42,979 nucleotides of DNA from Flavobacterium sp. (GCF_027533505.1 NZ_JAPZUB010000031.1:1-42979), one strand, 5' to 3'; numbered from the stretch's first letter, positions 24,760 through 33,791 are shown. Notes: generated by a model from the letters alone, not told the origin. Translations and numbers: made by a program.

Positions 24760-27003
24760 ATGAAACGCGTATTGAAACCCTTTTTTCTAGGACTTTTGGG
24801 ATTGTTTTCTACAGTGACCCTAGCCCAGCAGCAACGTCCTGAATCTATTTATGATTACAATGAAGCATTCGGAAATCATTTTTACACCAAGAATGGAACC
24901 GATACCCGATCAGCGAGTGGGCAACCCGGCCCTAAATACTGGCAAAACCGTGCCGATTATCAAATTGCAGTTACACTCAACGCAGACACCAAAGAAGTTT
25001 CGGGAACTGAGTTTTTGACGTATACAAACAACAGTCCTGACAAATTGGAATTTTTGTGGATGAATTTGGATCAAAATTTATTTAAAAAAGATTCCCGGGG
25101 CAATGCGGTTATTCCCATGAAAGGAAGCCGAAACGGTGCAAAAGGTCAGGATTTTGACGGCGGTTTTCAAATCAAATCGCTAAAAATGATTACCCAAATC
25201 AACGGTAAAACGTCGGAAAAAGAGTTGCCCTTTATCATCACCGATACCCGCATGCAAATCAAATTACCCCAAGGTTTGGCTGGAAACGGAACGAAGATTA
25301 AATTGAAAATGGACTTTTCCTTTGTTTCCCCCGACTATGGTTCGGACCGTATGGGTGTTCTCGAAACCAAAAACGGTCGCATTTTTACGATGGCGCAATG
25401 GTATCCCCGCATGTGTGTGTATGACGACGTTCGCGGTTGGAATACCCATCCTTACCAAGGCGCGGGCGAGTTTTACTTGGAGTATGGCGATTTTGAAGTC
25501 TCCATTACTGCACCTTCCAACCATATCGTGGTAGCCTCAGGGGAATTGCTCAATCCAAGTGAAGTATACACGCCCGAACAAGTAAAGCGATGGAATACAG
25601 CCAAAAACAGTGATGCTACGGTAATTATCAGAGGCGCCAGTGAAATTGGCCAATCCGAATCGCGACCTACTGCAAAAAAACAACTTACTTGGAAATTTAA
25701 AATCAGTAATTCCCGCGATTTTTCGTGGGCTTCCTCCCCGGCTTTTATCATCGATGCGGCACGTATAAATTTGCCTAGTGGTAAAAAATCGTTAGCCATT
25801 TCGGCCTATCCTGTTGAAAGTGATGGACAAGGCGCTTGGGCACGTTCAACCGAATATACCAAAGCCTCTATTGAAAATTATTCCAAACGTTGGTATGAAT
25901 ATCCCTATGCTACGGCCATCAATGTCGCCGGAAATGAAGGTGGGATGGAGTATCCTGGAATTGTCTTTTGTAGTTGGGAATCAAAAGGTGCCGATCTTTG
26001 GGGCGTGACCGATCATGAGTTTGGTCATATTTGGTTCCCTATGATAGTCGGGTCCAACGAACGTCTTTTCGCTTGGATGGATGAAGGATTGAACACCTTT
26101 ATCAATTCCATTAGCTCGCAAGACTTTAATAATGGCGAATACCGTCAACCTAAAGAGGATATGCATGCCGCCGCTGATGTATTGATGAATCCAAGAATGG
26201 AACCCATCATGGCTGCTCCGGATAATATGCAAGAGGATAATTTAGGAATTCTAGCGTATTATAAACCCGGCGCAGGAATGACCCTATTGCGTAAGATTTT
26301 GGGGGAAGAGCGATTTGATTTTGCGTTACGCACCTACATTCAACGTTGGGCATACAAGCATCCGCAACCGGAAGATTTTTTCCGTACCATGGAAAATGTA
26401 AGCGGTGAAGATTTAAGTTGGTTATGGCGCGGTTGGTTTTACAACAATTGGCGTGCCGATCAAGCGATCAAAAAAGTACGTTATGAGAAAAACGATCCCA
26501 AGCGCGGAGCCATTGTTACAATCGCTAACTTAGAGCGTATGCCGATGCCTGTTGTAGTAGCGTATAAAACGGAATCGGGGGCCACAGGGCGTCTTTCGTT
26601 ACCGGTTGAGATTTGGAAACGCAATGTGTATTGGACTTTCCGTATTCCTTCAACAGAAGCTTTGGCCTCTATTACGTTGGATCCTGACCACGATTATCCC
26701 GATGTTAATTCAGAAAACAATACCTGGACGTTACAGAAGGATGGAATTGCAAAAACAAAAGATTTTTCGTCTTACACCGGAAACTATTCAAGCGCATTAA
26801 TACCTTTGAAAATAGAGTTGACCGAGGACGATGACAATTTGATGTTGAATGCAGCGGGGCAACCTTCAATTCCGCTTGAAGACAAAGGCAATCATTTGTT
26901 TACCTTCGAACCCGCCGAATTATCGATTCAATTCACCGAAGATAAACAAGGATTTGTACTCACGGTAGGCAAACAAAGTTTTGGATTCACACGTGATAAA
27001 TAA
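24760..27003 (+). CDS. M1 family metallopeptidase
   Basis: A 747-residue exported zinc aminopeptidase-like enzyme. The signal peptide ([23 protein letters not shown]) is predicted to be cleaved before residue 24. The zinc site is HEFGH (His419, Glu420, His423) with Glu442, in the HExxH-18-E arrangement of M1 enzymes. The exopeptidase motif GxMEN reads GGMEYP here, so the terminal Asn is replaced, which may alter N-terminus recognition. ATG 24760 is chosen because it begins a standard signal peptide; the frame is open from 24715. It is monocistronic and ends at a terminator. It likely digests peptides in the periplasm or at the surface. Confidence 0.9.
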   Translation: MKRVLKPFFLGLLGLFSTVTLAQQQRPESIYDYNEAFGNHFYTKNGTDTRSASGQPGPKYWQNRADYQIAVTLNADTKEVSGTEFLTYTNNSPDKLEFLWMNLDQNLFKKDSRGNAVIPMKGSRNGAKGQDFDGGFQIKSLKMITQINGKTSEKELPFIITDTRMQIKLPQGLAGNGTKIKLKMDFSFVSPDYGSDRMGVLETKNGRIFTMAQWYPRMCVYDDVRGWNTHPYQGAGEFYLEYGDFEVSITAPSNHIVVASGELLNPSEVYTPEQVKRWNTAKNSDATVIIRGASEIGQSESRPTAKKQLTWKFKISNSRDFSWASSPAFIIDAARINLPSGKKSLAISAYPVESDGQGAWARSTEYTKASIENYSKRWYEYPYATAINVAGNEGGMEYPGIVFCSWESKGADLWGVTDHEFGHIWFPMIVGSNERLFAWMDEGLNTFINSISSQDFNNGEYRQPKEDMHAAADVLMNPRMEPIMAAPDNMQEDNLGILAYYKPGAGMTLLRKILGEERFDFALRTYIQRWAYKHPQPEDFFRTMENVSGEDLSWLWRGWFYNNWRADQAIKKVRYEKNDPKRGAIVTIANLERMPMPVVVAYKTESGATGRLSLPVEIWKRNVYWTFRIPSTEALASITLDPDHDYPDVNSENNTWTLQKDGIAKTKDFSSYTGNYSSALIPLKIELTEDDDNLMLNAAGQPSIPLEDKGNHLFTFEPAELSIQFTEDKQGFVLTVGKQSFGFTRDK

Positions 27004-27008
27004 ATAAA

Positions 27009-27046
27009 AAGAAACCCTCATTAATTTTTGAGGGTTTTCTTTTTTT
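27009..27046. terminator. Bidirectional terminator
   Basis: AAGAAACCCTCA (27009-27020) pairs with TGAGGGTTTTCTT (27029-27041) with one bulged T and an 8-nt loop, followed by T6. It is shared by the convergent M1 peptidase and DUF4199 genes. Confidence 0.8.
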
Positions 27047-27563
27047 AGGAAGTTTTGTTTTTTCGTAAAATAAAGGCCGCTAACAACGCAATCATAAATC
27101 CAAAAGGAAATATTTCTGAGAACGTTATCCCAAAACGAAATAATGGATTTTTATAGTTTTCCGCCATTTCTGAAACTTTATTTAATTCTGTTTGAAGCGC
27201 CTCACCGGTCAAACCAGAAGCTTTGAGTTGAGCGATTTGATCGGCAGAAAATTGTTCCATGAAGTTTGGAAATACCCACTGAAATTCAACCATCCAAACA
27301 ATCGTGTAACTTAGCGAAGCAATAACTGCAATAGTGAGTCCGATTTTTAGCGCTTCCCAAAAAGGGAGATGTCCTAAATGGTCTCTTTTGTAACGCTCTA
27401 ATGCAAAATAAATGGCCGAAAAACCCAGCAACATGCCTGCGAAACCTATAGCCATGGAGGCTGGTTTTTGATTATAATGCGCATACAAAACCGTCGAAAT
27501 GATCATGCATACTACGATAATCAGGGAGGCGATTAAACTGTAGCGTAAAACATATTTTTTCAT
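27045..27563 (-). CDS. DUF4199 domain-containing membrane protein
   Basis: A 172-residue integral membrane protein of DUF4199, a family found mainly in Bacteroidota. It has four hydrophobic helices (near 8-30, 36-54, 70-92 and 148-167). The segment GFSAIYFALERYKRDHLG, followed by FWEALKIGL, is the family's conserved cytoplasmic loop. A soluble loop of about 50 residues precedes the last helix. No biochemical function is established. It lies 76 bp downstream of the RDD protein gene on the same strand and may share its transcript. Confidence 0.88.
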   Translation of the reverse strand: MKKYVLRYSLIASLIIVVCMIISTVLYAHYNQKPASMAIGFAGMLLGFSAIYFALERYKRDHLGHLPFWEALKIGLTIAVIASLSYTIVWMVEFQWVFPNFMEQFSADQIAQLKASGLTGEALQTELNKVSEMAENYKNPLFRFGITFSEIFPFGFMIALLAAFILRKNKTS

Positions 27564-27639
27564 ACGTTGTTTATTTTTTGGTTAGGTCATGTAAACGTAC
27601 AAAAAAAATAATTTAGACAAAGTGCGATCCTAAATGAAT

Positions 27640-28095
27640 TTATTCCCAACGGTTTACCACTTTGGTATGGGCAAATGCATCATAAATTCCCGAGCGATTT
27701 TTGTTGAGGAGTATCCAAATGAATCCAAGTCCAAAAAGCAAATAAGCTGGAACTTTTAATACATTTCGTTTGAGAGATTGCTCCCAGCTCAAGGGTTCAT
27801 TCATCCCATTGACGACTTTGATGCCCATCAATCTTTTGCCCCACGTTCCTTGCCAAGGAGAAGCTTCGAGAATAAAACAAAGTAAGGCCCAAAAGCCAAA
27901 AGCGTGCAGGCGAACAGCACTTCGAAGGGTCGCGTAACCTTCAGGATTCTCTTTTTTCAATTGGACATCCCAAATCGAAAATCCATGAACCCAATAGTAA
28001 TAACATAAAACAATGATTATAATAGGAACCATGTCAACCAAGTAGGCTGCAAGTCGCTTCCCAGGGGTAGCAGTGGCATAGAGGGAATAGTCCAT
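27640..28095 (-). CDS. RDD family membrane protein
   Basis: A 151-residue membrane protein of the RDD family. The name motif is in GKRLAAYLVDMVPIIII (Arg and Asp in the first helix) and the second signature is GTWGKRLMGIKVVN. Three hydrophobic helices are visible (near 17-40, 67-86 and 119-136). The family is poorly characterised; some members have been linked to ion transport. ATG 28095 (MDYSLYATATPGKR) is preferred to an upstream in-frame ATG because it gives the usual N-terminus, and the clpB terminator lies just upstream. Confidence 0.88.
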   Translation of the reverse strand: MDYSLYATATPGKRLAAYLVDMVPIIIIVLCYYYWVHGFSIWDVQLKKENPEGYATLRSAVRLHAFGFWALLCFILEASPWQGTWGKRLMGIKVVNGMNEPLSWEQSLKRNVLKVPAYLLFGLGFIWILLNKNRSGIYDAFAHTKVVNRWE

Positions 28096-28126
28096 TTTTT
28101 TTAGGTTGAAAGTACAAATTAAATGC

Positions 28127-28161
28127 AAAAAAACCTAACCCACACCGAAGTGCAGGCTAGG
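28127..28161 (-). terminator. clpB terminator
   Basis: On the minus strand a 12-bp stem with three G-U wobbles, CCTAGCCTGCAC / GTGTGGGTTAGG, is closed by a TTCG tetraloop and followed by a T7 run. It lies just downstream of the clpB stop codon. Confidence 0.85.
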
Positions 28162-28192
28162 CTATCAACTAAACCAACCTTTAAATTATGTT

Positions 28193-30781
28193 TTATTGAT
28201 TGCGGAAGACCAATTTCCCATCAAAGCTATCCAATAGGATGATGCTGTCGGTGGTGATGGTTCCGGCTAATATTTCTTTGGATAATTGATTCAAGACTTC
28301 GCGTTGTACCACTCGTTTCACTGGTCGCGCACCAAATTCGGCATCGTAGCCTTTGGCCGCTAAATAATCAACTGCCTCAGGAGTGGCATCCATGGTGATG
28401 TGTTGTTGTGCCAACATTTTGGTGACCTGTTTCAATTGCAAATGCACGATTTGACGAATATTATCTTGGGTCAACGGCGTAAACATGACGATCTCATCAA
28501 TTCGGTTCAGGAATTCGGGTCGTACCGTTTGTTTGAGTAAGCCCAGCACTTCCACTTTGGCCAATTCGGCGGCTGTTTCGACGTTACCTTTGAGGTTCTC
28601 GAACTTTTCTTGGATAATCGCACTACCCATATTCGAAGTCATGATGATGATCGTGTTTTTGAAGTCAGCTAAGCGTCCTTTATTGTCGGTTAAACGCCCT
28701 TCATCCAAGACTTGCAACAAGATGTTAAACGTATCGGGATGCGTTTTTTCAATTTCGTCCAACAAAACCACACTGTAGGGTTTTCGGCGCACGGCTTCGG
28801 TCAATTGACCGCCTTCATCATACCCCACATAACCGGGAGGCGCACCTACTAATCGACTCACGCTGTGGCGTTCTTGGTATTCACTCATGTCGATACGGGT
28901 GATGGCATTTTCATCGTCAAAAAGGTATTCGGCGAGTGCTTTTGCCAACTCGGTTTTCCCGACACCGGTAGTTCCTAAAAACAGGAAGGAACCAATCGGT
29001 TTTTTGGCGTCTTGTAATCCAGCCCGACTGCGGCGTACAGCATCACTGATGGCGGCAATGGCTTCTTCTTGACCCACTACACGTTTGTGGAGTTCGTCCT
29101 CTAATTTCAACAACTTCTCACGTTCGCTTTGCAGCATTTTGGTCACAGGAATTCCCGTCCATTTGGCTACCACTTCGGCGATATCATCATGGGTCACTTC
29201 TTCTTTGATTAAGGAATCGCCCTTTTGATTTTCTTGCAATTGGTTTTGTAGTGCATTGAGTTGTTCTTGGGCTTCTTTGATTTTTCCATAGCGCAATTCG
29301 GCTACTTTTCCATAATCGCCTTCCCGTTCGGCACGCTCGGCTTCCAGTTTATAGTCCTCGATGTTTTGTTTTACATTTTGGATGTTTTCTACGACTTCTT
29401 TTTCTGATTTCCATTTAGCAAAGATCTCATTGCGCTCCTCTTTTAAGTTGGCCAAATCCAATCCTAACGACTTTAACTTGGTTTCATCTTGCTCGCGTTT
29501 AATCGCTTCGATCTCGATTTCCAACTGCATGATTTTACGATCGAGTACATCCAATTCTTCGGGTTTGGAATTGATTTCCATACGCAGTTTGGAAGCGGCT
29601 TCGTCCATTAAATCAATGGCTTTGTCGGGAAGAAAACGATTGGTAATATAGCGTTGTGAGAGTTCGACCGCCGCAATAATCGCATCGTCTTTGATTCGCA
29701 CTTTGTGGTGGGTTTCGTATTTCTCTTTGATCCCCCTTAGGATTGAAATGGCACTCTCCGTATCGGGTTCGTCTACATTGACTTTTTGAAAACGGCGTTC
29801 AAGTGCTTTATCTTTTTCAAAATATTTTTGGTATTCGTCTAAAGTAGTAGCACCAATCGCTCTGAGTTCGCCACGGGCTAAGGCCGGTTTTAAAATATTG
29901 GCCGCATCCATAGCACCGTCACCGCCACCAGCTCCGACTAGCGTATGGATTTCGTCAATAAACAAAACGATATCTCCCTCGGCGGAGGTGACTTCTTTCA
30001 CCACAGATTTTAAACGTTCTTCAAATTCCCCTTTGTATTTTGCACCCGCAATTAAGGCACCCATATCGAGTGAAAAGACGATTTTATCTTTTAAGTTCTC
30101 GGGTACATCACCATCGACAATACGATGGGCGAGCCCTTCGGCGATGGCAGTTTTCCCTACACCGGGTTCGCCAATCAACATCGGGTTGTTTTTGGTGCGG
30201 CGGGTGAGGATTTGCAATACGCGTCGAATTTCTTCATCGCGACCAATGACAGGGTCGAGTTTCCCAGTTCGGGCTAATTCGTTGAGGTTTTTAGCGTATT
30301 TATTTAAGGCGTTGTAGGTTTCCTCTGCCGAAGTCGAAGTAACGCGTTCGCCTTTGCGTAATTCAGCAATAGCGGCTTCCAAGCCTTTTTCGGTAACACC
30401 TTGGTCTTTTAAGATTTGGGCGATTTTACTTTTGGATTTAAAGATGGCGAGGACTAAATGTTCGATCGAAATGTATTCATCGTTCATTTTCTTAGCGAGG
30501 ATACCGGCTTCGGTCAAAGCGTTATTGGCTTCACGGGACAGCATGATGTCACCCCCTGAAACTTTTGGGAAGCTCTGTAGTGTGCTGTCTAAAATGCGTT
30601 GAAACAACTCGACATTGACGTTGAGCTTTTTCAAGAGAAAAGGCGTTACGTTTTCATCAACTTCCAAAATTCCTTTGAAAAGATGTTCGTTTTCGAGTTG
30701 CTGGTGTCCGTAGGCTTGTGCAATTTGTTGGGCTTGTTGCAGCGCCTCTTGAGACTTGATGGTTAAGTTTTTTAAATTCAT
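28193..30781 (-). CDS. clpB: ATP-dependent chaperone ClpB
   Basis: An 862-residue full-length Hsp100 disaggregase that, with DnaK, pulls proteins out of aggregates. In order: an N-terminal Clp_N repeat domain (1-145), AAA1 with GEPGVGKTAIAEGLA and VLFIDEIHTLVGAGG, a coiled-coil middle domain (about 405-530, rich in E/K), AAA2 with GTTGVGKTELAKALAEYLF and VVLLDEIEK, and the C-terminal D2-small domain. The middle domain separates ClpB from ClpA/ClpC. ATG 30781 is chosen; the frame extends to 30850, but that part crosses a 15-bp palindrome and a promoter-like region. Monocistronic with its own terminator. Confidence 0.97.
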   Translation of the reverse strand: MNLKNLTIKSQEALQQAQQIAQAYGHQQLENEHLFKGILEVDENVTPFLLKKLNVNVELFQRILDSTLQSFPKVSGGDIMLSREANNALTEAGILAKKMNDEYISIEHLVLAIFKSKSKIAQILKDQGVTEKGLEAAIAELRKGERVTSTSAEETYNALNKYAKNLNELARTGKLDPVIGRDEEIRRVLQILTRRTKNNPMLIGEPGVGKTAIAEGLAHRIVDGDVPENLKDKIVFSLDMGALIAGAKYKGEFEERLKSVVKEVTSAEGDIVLFIDEIHTLVGAGGGDGAMDAANILKPALARGELRAIGATTLDEYQKYFEKDKALERRFQKVNVDEPDTESAISILRGIKEKYETHHKVRIKDDAIIAAVELSQRYITNRFLPDKAIDLMDEAASKLRMEINSKPEELDVLDRKIMQLEIEIEAIKREQDETKLKSLGLDLANLKEERNEIFAKWKSEKEVVENIQNVKQNIEDYKLEAERAEREGDYGKVAELRYGKIKEAQEQLNALQNQLQENQKGDSLIKEEVTHDDIAEVVAKWTGIPVTKMLQSEREKLLKLEDELHKRVVGQEEAIAAISDAVRRSRAGLQDAKKPIGSFLFLGTTGVGKTELAKALAEYLFDDENAITRIDMSEYQERHSVSRLVGAPPGYVGYDEGGQLTEAVRRKPYSVVLLDEIEKTHPDTFNILLQVLDEGRLTDNKGRLADFKNTIIIMTSNMGSAIIQEKFENLKGNVETAAELAKVEVLGLLKQTVRPEFLNRIDEIVMFTPLTQDNIRQIVHLQLKQVTKMLAQQHITMDATPEAVDYLAAKGYDAEFGARPVKRVVQREVLNQLSKEILAGTITTDSIILLDSFDGKLVFRNQ

Positions 30782-30811
30782 TTTTGTTTTCCTTTGTGTG
30801 TTGTGGAATAA

Positions 30812-30826
30812 ACGTTTTGAAAACGT
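30812..30826. promoter_or_regulatory. Palindromic candidate operator upstream of clpB
   Basis: ACGTTTT-G-AAAACGT is a perfect 15-bp palindrome with a single central base, 31-45 bases before the clpB start. It directly adjoins a -7-like TCTATTTG (minus strand, 30827-30834). It could be a repressor or activator site for heat-shock control. It is not the CIRCE sequence bound by HrcA. Confidence 0.4.
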
Positions 30827-30937
30827 CAAATAGATTTTGTCAATAAGCATTCCATTTGGGTTAGGCTGTCAAATTGGCTGAAAATCAATGATCTCACATT
30901 ACTTTTGCTGACCTTTTGTCGTGAAATCCTGACTCCA

Positions 30938-30966
30938 TTGACTGCATGTGGCTTACCTTATTTTTG
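30938..30966 (+). promoter_or_regulatory. ytxJ promoter
   Basis: TTG at 30938-30940 and TATTTTTG at 30959-30966 are separated by 18 bp. The -7 match to TAnnTTTG is exact and the spacing is near standard for Bacteroidota. The predicted start is about 16 bases before ATG 30989, which supports that start codon. Confidence 0.6.
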
Positions 30967-30988
30967 TAATTTTGAAAAAAAAAGAACA

Positions 30989-31372
30989 ATGAGTCTATTG
31001 GGATCTTTATTTAGCGGAAACACCTCCGAATCTTCATCGAATATCAATTGGTTTAAGTTAACGGATTTAAACGATTTAGAGTCGATGATCCAAGAATCTT
31101 TCCAACATCCTGTAGTCGTTTTCAAGCACAGTACCCGATGCAGTATCAGTCGGATGGCGTTGCGTCAATTTGAGGCCGATTGGAATTTGGAGGGTAAAAT
31201 CACCCCTTACTTTTTGGATTTGTTGGAATACCGACCGATATCTAATGCCATTGCAGAGCGGTTGGGTGTTGTTCACCAATCGCCGCAAGTGATTGTAATC
31301 AAAGACGGGCAAGCGGTGTATGATGCTTCGCATGAAGGCATAGCCGTAGTGGCTTTGGCACCGTTTGGGTAA
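30989..31372 (+). CDS. ytxJ: Bacillithiol-system redox-active protein YtxJ
   Basis: A 127-residue thioredoxin-fold protein of the YtxJ (DUF2847) family, proposed to act as a monothiol bacilliredoxin-like protein in cells using bacillithiol. The active site is VVFKHSTRCSISRMAL with Cys51; the second Cys of a CxxC is replaced by Ser. A conserved HQSPQVIVIKDGQAVYDASH stretch (cis-Pro loop) follows. ATG 30989 is chosen because the good promoter lies within the upstream frame extension, which is open from 30905. It implies the organism makes bacillithiol. Divergent from clpB, convergent with aguA. Confidence 0.9.
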   Translation: MSLLGSLFSGNTSESSSNINWFKLTDLNDLESMIQESFQHPVVVFKHSTRCSISRMALRQFEADWNLEGKITPYFLDLLEYRPISNAIAERLGVVHQSPQVIVIKDGQAVYDASHEGIAVVALAPFG

Positions 31373-31394
31373 GTGGTTTCGAAGTACATGCGTT

Positions 31395-31472
31395 CTTTTT
31401 TAGCCCCGATTGAAGTGGCATCCCCCGAGCTATCGGGGATAGAACGGAAAGCGGGTGGGACGCGCTAAAAGC
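31395..31472 (-). repeat. Extragenic palindromic element, copy B (Flavo-1-like)
   Basis: Between the convergent ytxJ and aguA genes lies a nested palindrome. The outer stem is TTTTAGC (31398-31404) / GCTAAAA (31464-31470). The inner hairpin (31420-31440) pairs ATCCCCCGA with TCGGGGAT around a GCTA loop, with one bulged C. The conserved-looking arms are TAGCCCCGATTGAAGTGGCA and ATAGAACGGAAAGCGGG. Read on the minus strand the arms resemble those of the element at 4290-4441. I recall this arm sequence as very common in Flavobacterium and possibly the Flavo-1 RNA motif; that name is from memory and unverified. Confidence 0.6.
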
Positions 31473-31489
31473 ACTACAGTTCTTGCTCC

Positions 31490-31514
31490 AAAAAAAAGCC
31501 CAATGAAGGGCTTT
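31490..31514 (-). terminator. aguA terminator
   Basis: On the minus strand, AAAGCCC / GGGCTTT with a 6-nt loop is followed by a T8 run. It starts 5 bases after the aguA stop codon. Confidence 0.8.
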
Positions 31515-31518
31515 CGTT

Positions 31519-32604
31519 TTATACTATAATCGAGGGTTCTTGTTGACTCAAGCAATGGAAACTTCCGAGACCCCAAATCAGGTCGACAGAGTTGATGCCC
31601 ACCACGCGTCGGGTAGGGAAGCACTGCTGAATGGTATCCAACGCGCGATCGTCGTTTTTCAAGTCTTGAAACGTAGGTACGATCACTGTTTCGTTGGAAA
31701 TGTAGAAATTAGCGTACGAAGCGGGTAGAATTTGATCCTCATAAATCACCGGTTTCGGCATGGGGAGTTCGACCACATTCAACTGCTTACCGTTTTCCAA
31801 ACGCATTTGGTGTAACAGTTTCAAGTTCTCTTGCAGAATTTCGTAATTCGCATCGTTTTTATTTTCTTCCACCACGGTCAATACGGTATCTTCATTGACA
31901 AAGCGCGTGATGTCGTCAATATGGCCGTCGGTGTCGTCACCAATGATACCGTCGCCCAGCCAAAGAATATGGTCAACGCCATAAAAGTTGTGAAGGTATT
32001 CTTCAATTTGCGCTTGGTTTAAATGCGGATTACGGTTTTCGTTTAATAAACAAGCGGTGGTCGTCATTAATGTGCCACGTCCGTTGAATTCCACACTACC
32101 GCCTTCCATGACAATACCGGGATTGAATACCGGTAAGCCTAATTTTTCACCAATTTTCGTCGGAATCACATCGTCCAAATCAAACGGAGGATATTTACCG
32201 CCCCAGGCATTGTACCCCCAATCCACAATGGCTTTTTTCGCTTCTGATTTATGCAAAAGAAAGGCCGGACCGTGATCGCGGCACCACGCATCGTTGGTGG
32301 GATGATGGTAAAAAGAGATACGTGTCCAACGGTTGGCGAAATCACTGATGGTTTGGGCGTACGCGGAAGTTTTAATTTTTTGTTCGGCGAAAGCTTGCAT
32401 GGCCGCATCGGCTACGTTAATGCATACGCGCTGGTGCGAAGCCACTTGCAATATAAATTCGGCATACGGATCAAAAATGGTATGAATTTTACCCGGCCAT
32501 GATTCTTCTTTATGTGGCCATGAGAGCCAAAGGGCCTCTTGGGGTGCAAATTCAGCTGGGAAATAATAACCTAAAGCTTGGGGAGTCGCCAAATTAGTCT
32601 TCAT
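31519..32604 (-). CDS. aguA: Agmatine deiminase
   Basis: A 361-residue member of the peptidyl-arginine deiminase fold that converts agmatine to N-carbamoylputrescine and ammonia. Motifs: LWLSWPHKEESW at the N-terminus, DAWCRDHGPAFLL (substrate Arg/Asp site), VMEGGSVEFNGRGTLMTT, GDDTDGHIDD with the catalytic His, and the nucleophile Cys in GLGSFHCLSQQEP near the C-terminus. It lacks a signal peptide, so it is cytosolic, unlike secreted peptidylarginine deiminases. ATG 32604 overlaps the end of the aguB gene by 11 bp, indicating coupled translation and the two-step polyamine route. Confidence 0.94.
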   Translation of the reverse strand: MKTNLATPQALGYYFPAEFAPQEALWLSWPHKEESWPGKIHTIFDPYAEFILQVASHQRVCINVADAAMQAFAEQKIKTSAYAQTISDFANRWTRISFYHHPTNDAWCRDHGPAFLLHKSEAKKAIVDWGYNAWGGKYPPFDLDDVIPTKIGEKLGLPVFNPGIVMEGGSVEFNGRGTLMTTTACLLNENRNPHLNQAQIEEYLHNFYGVDHILWLGDGIIGDDTDGHIDDITRFVNEDTVLTVVEENKNDANYEILQENLKLLHQMRLENGKQLNVVELPMPKPVIYEDQILPASYANFYISNETVIVPTFQDLKNDDRALDTIQQCFPTRRVVGINSVDLIWGLGSFHCLSQQEPSIIV

Positions 32605-33469
32605 CAATAAAACGTTTGGTGATTGGAGCATAGCTATCAATGCGGCGATCCCGTAGGAAAGGCCAATGCATACGGAAATAATCGGATTGATTTAAATCTA
32701 AGGGCACGACAGTGGTTTCTTCTTGGTCGTGAGTTCCTAAATACAATAATTTCCCTTGACCATTGGCAACAAAACTACCGCCCCAGAATTTCATGGCGCC
32801 ATTTTGTTCAAAGCCAACACGGTTAACACTCACAACAGGGACACCATTGGCGACCGCATGGGAACGTTGAATCGTTTGCCACGCATTGTATTGGTCTTGG
32901 TTGGTTTCTTCGTCTTGATCGGTGGCCCAACCAATTGCCGTGGGGTAGAATAGGATTTCTGCGCCCATCAAAGCTGTGATACGACTGGCTTCGGGGTACC
33001 ATTGGTCCCAACAAATTAAAATCCCGATTTTGGCAAATTTGGTTTGGAATACTTTATAACCTAAATCACCGGGTGTGAAATAGAATTTTTCATAGAATGC
33101 CGGATCATCGGGGATATGCATTTTGCGGTATTTCCCGAGGTAGGTTCCATCGGCATCCAAAACAGCTGTGGTATTGTGGTAAATGCCGTGGGTGCGTTTT
33201 TCAAATAGCGATGCGATGATGACTACACCCAATTCTTTGGCTACAGCAGAAAGCGCATCGGTACTGGGCCCGGGTATCGCTTCTGCGAGTTGGAAGTTGT
33301 CGTAATCTTCGACATCACAAAAATATAAGGAAGTAAATAATTCCTGAAGACAAACAATTTGTGCGCCTTTTTCGGCGGCCACGCGTATTTCGCGTATTGC
33401 TTTTTCAAGGTTAGCGGCTTTGTCTTGGGTACACGACATTTGTACCAAACCTACATTTACATTTGCCAT
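32594..33469 (-). CDS. aguB: N-carbamoylputrescine amidase
   Basis: A 291-residue nitrilase-superfamily enzyme that hydrolyses N-carbamoylputrescine to putrescine, CO2 and ammonia. The catalytic triad is visible: Glu in IVCLQELFTSLYF, Lys in YRKMHIPDDPAFYEKFYF and Cys in IGILICWDQWYPEA. The EKFYFTPGD segment is characteristic of the AguB branch. Length is normal. The following aguA gene overlaps its end by 11 bp, completing the agmatine-to-putrescine pathway. A -7 box TACTTTTG lies 20 bp upstream, so the pair may have its own transcript apart from the fahA group. Confidence 0.95.
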   Translation of the reverse strand: MANVNVGLVQMSCTQDKAANLEKAIREIRVAAEKGAQIVCLQELFTSLYFCDVEDYDNFQLAEAIPGPSTDALSAVAKELGVVIIASLFEKRTHGIYHNTTAVLDADGTYLGKYRKMHIPDDPAFYEKFYFTPGDLGYKVFQTKFAKIGILICWDQWYPEASRITALMGAEILFYPTAIGWATDQDEETNQDQYNAWQTIQRSHAVANGVPVVSVNRVGFEQNGAMKFWGGSFVANGQGKLLYLGTHDQEETTVVPLDLNQSDYFRMHWPFLRDRRIDSYAPITKRFIDED

Positions 33470-33488
33470 AGTATTTGAAAAATTTTTG

Positions 33489-33496
33489 CAAAAGTA
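33489..33496 (-). promoter_or_regulatory. Promoter -7 box of the aguB-aguA operon
   Basis: Minus-strand TACTTTTG matches TAnnTTTG exactly, 19 bases before the aguB ATG. The flanking GCTACTTTTG is identical to the box in front of the Gfo/Idh/MocA gene. No clear -33 box. Confidence 0.4.
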
Positions 33497-33538
33497 GCTA
33501 AAAATAAAACGTGAATTGGGGAAGCTTTCCTTTTGTGA

Positions 33539-33778
33539 TTATTTTCGATCGGGATAAATGAGTCCCATCAGCAAGCTAACCGCTAAGCACACAATAATAT
33601 TCATTGGAGAAGGAGAAACGCTGAACTCGTTTAGGGCATCGATTTCAAAAAAGAATTGAAATAAGAAATGGGTAGCATCATAAGCACAGCTGCTACAAAA
33701 AACTTCCGTGCATAGTACAAAATTTAGTACTTGTAATACGGAGAAAGTTATGCCGCTGATGATGATTTTTCGTATCAA
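33539..33778 (-). CDS. Small membrane protein of unknown function
   Basis: A 79-residue protein with two hydrophobic helices, near residues 4-24 and 59-74, joined by a loop that holds three of its Cys, including a CSSC (29-32), and acidic residues. No family is recognised. It starts 13 bp after the stop of the lipoprotein gene on the same strand, so it is probably translated from that transcript. Its size, position and composition support a real gene, but homologues would be needed to be sure. Confidence 0.5.
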   Translation of the reverse strand: MIRKIIISGITFSVLQVLNFVLCTEVFCSSCAYDATHFLFQFFFEIDALNEFSVSPSPMNIIVCLAVSLLMGLIYPDRK

Positions 33779-33791
33779 TGATTTATTTGGT

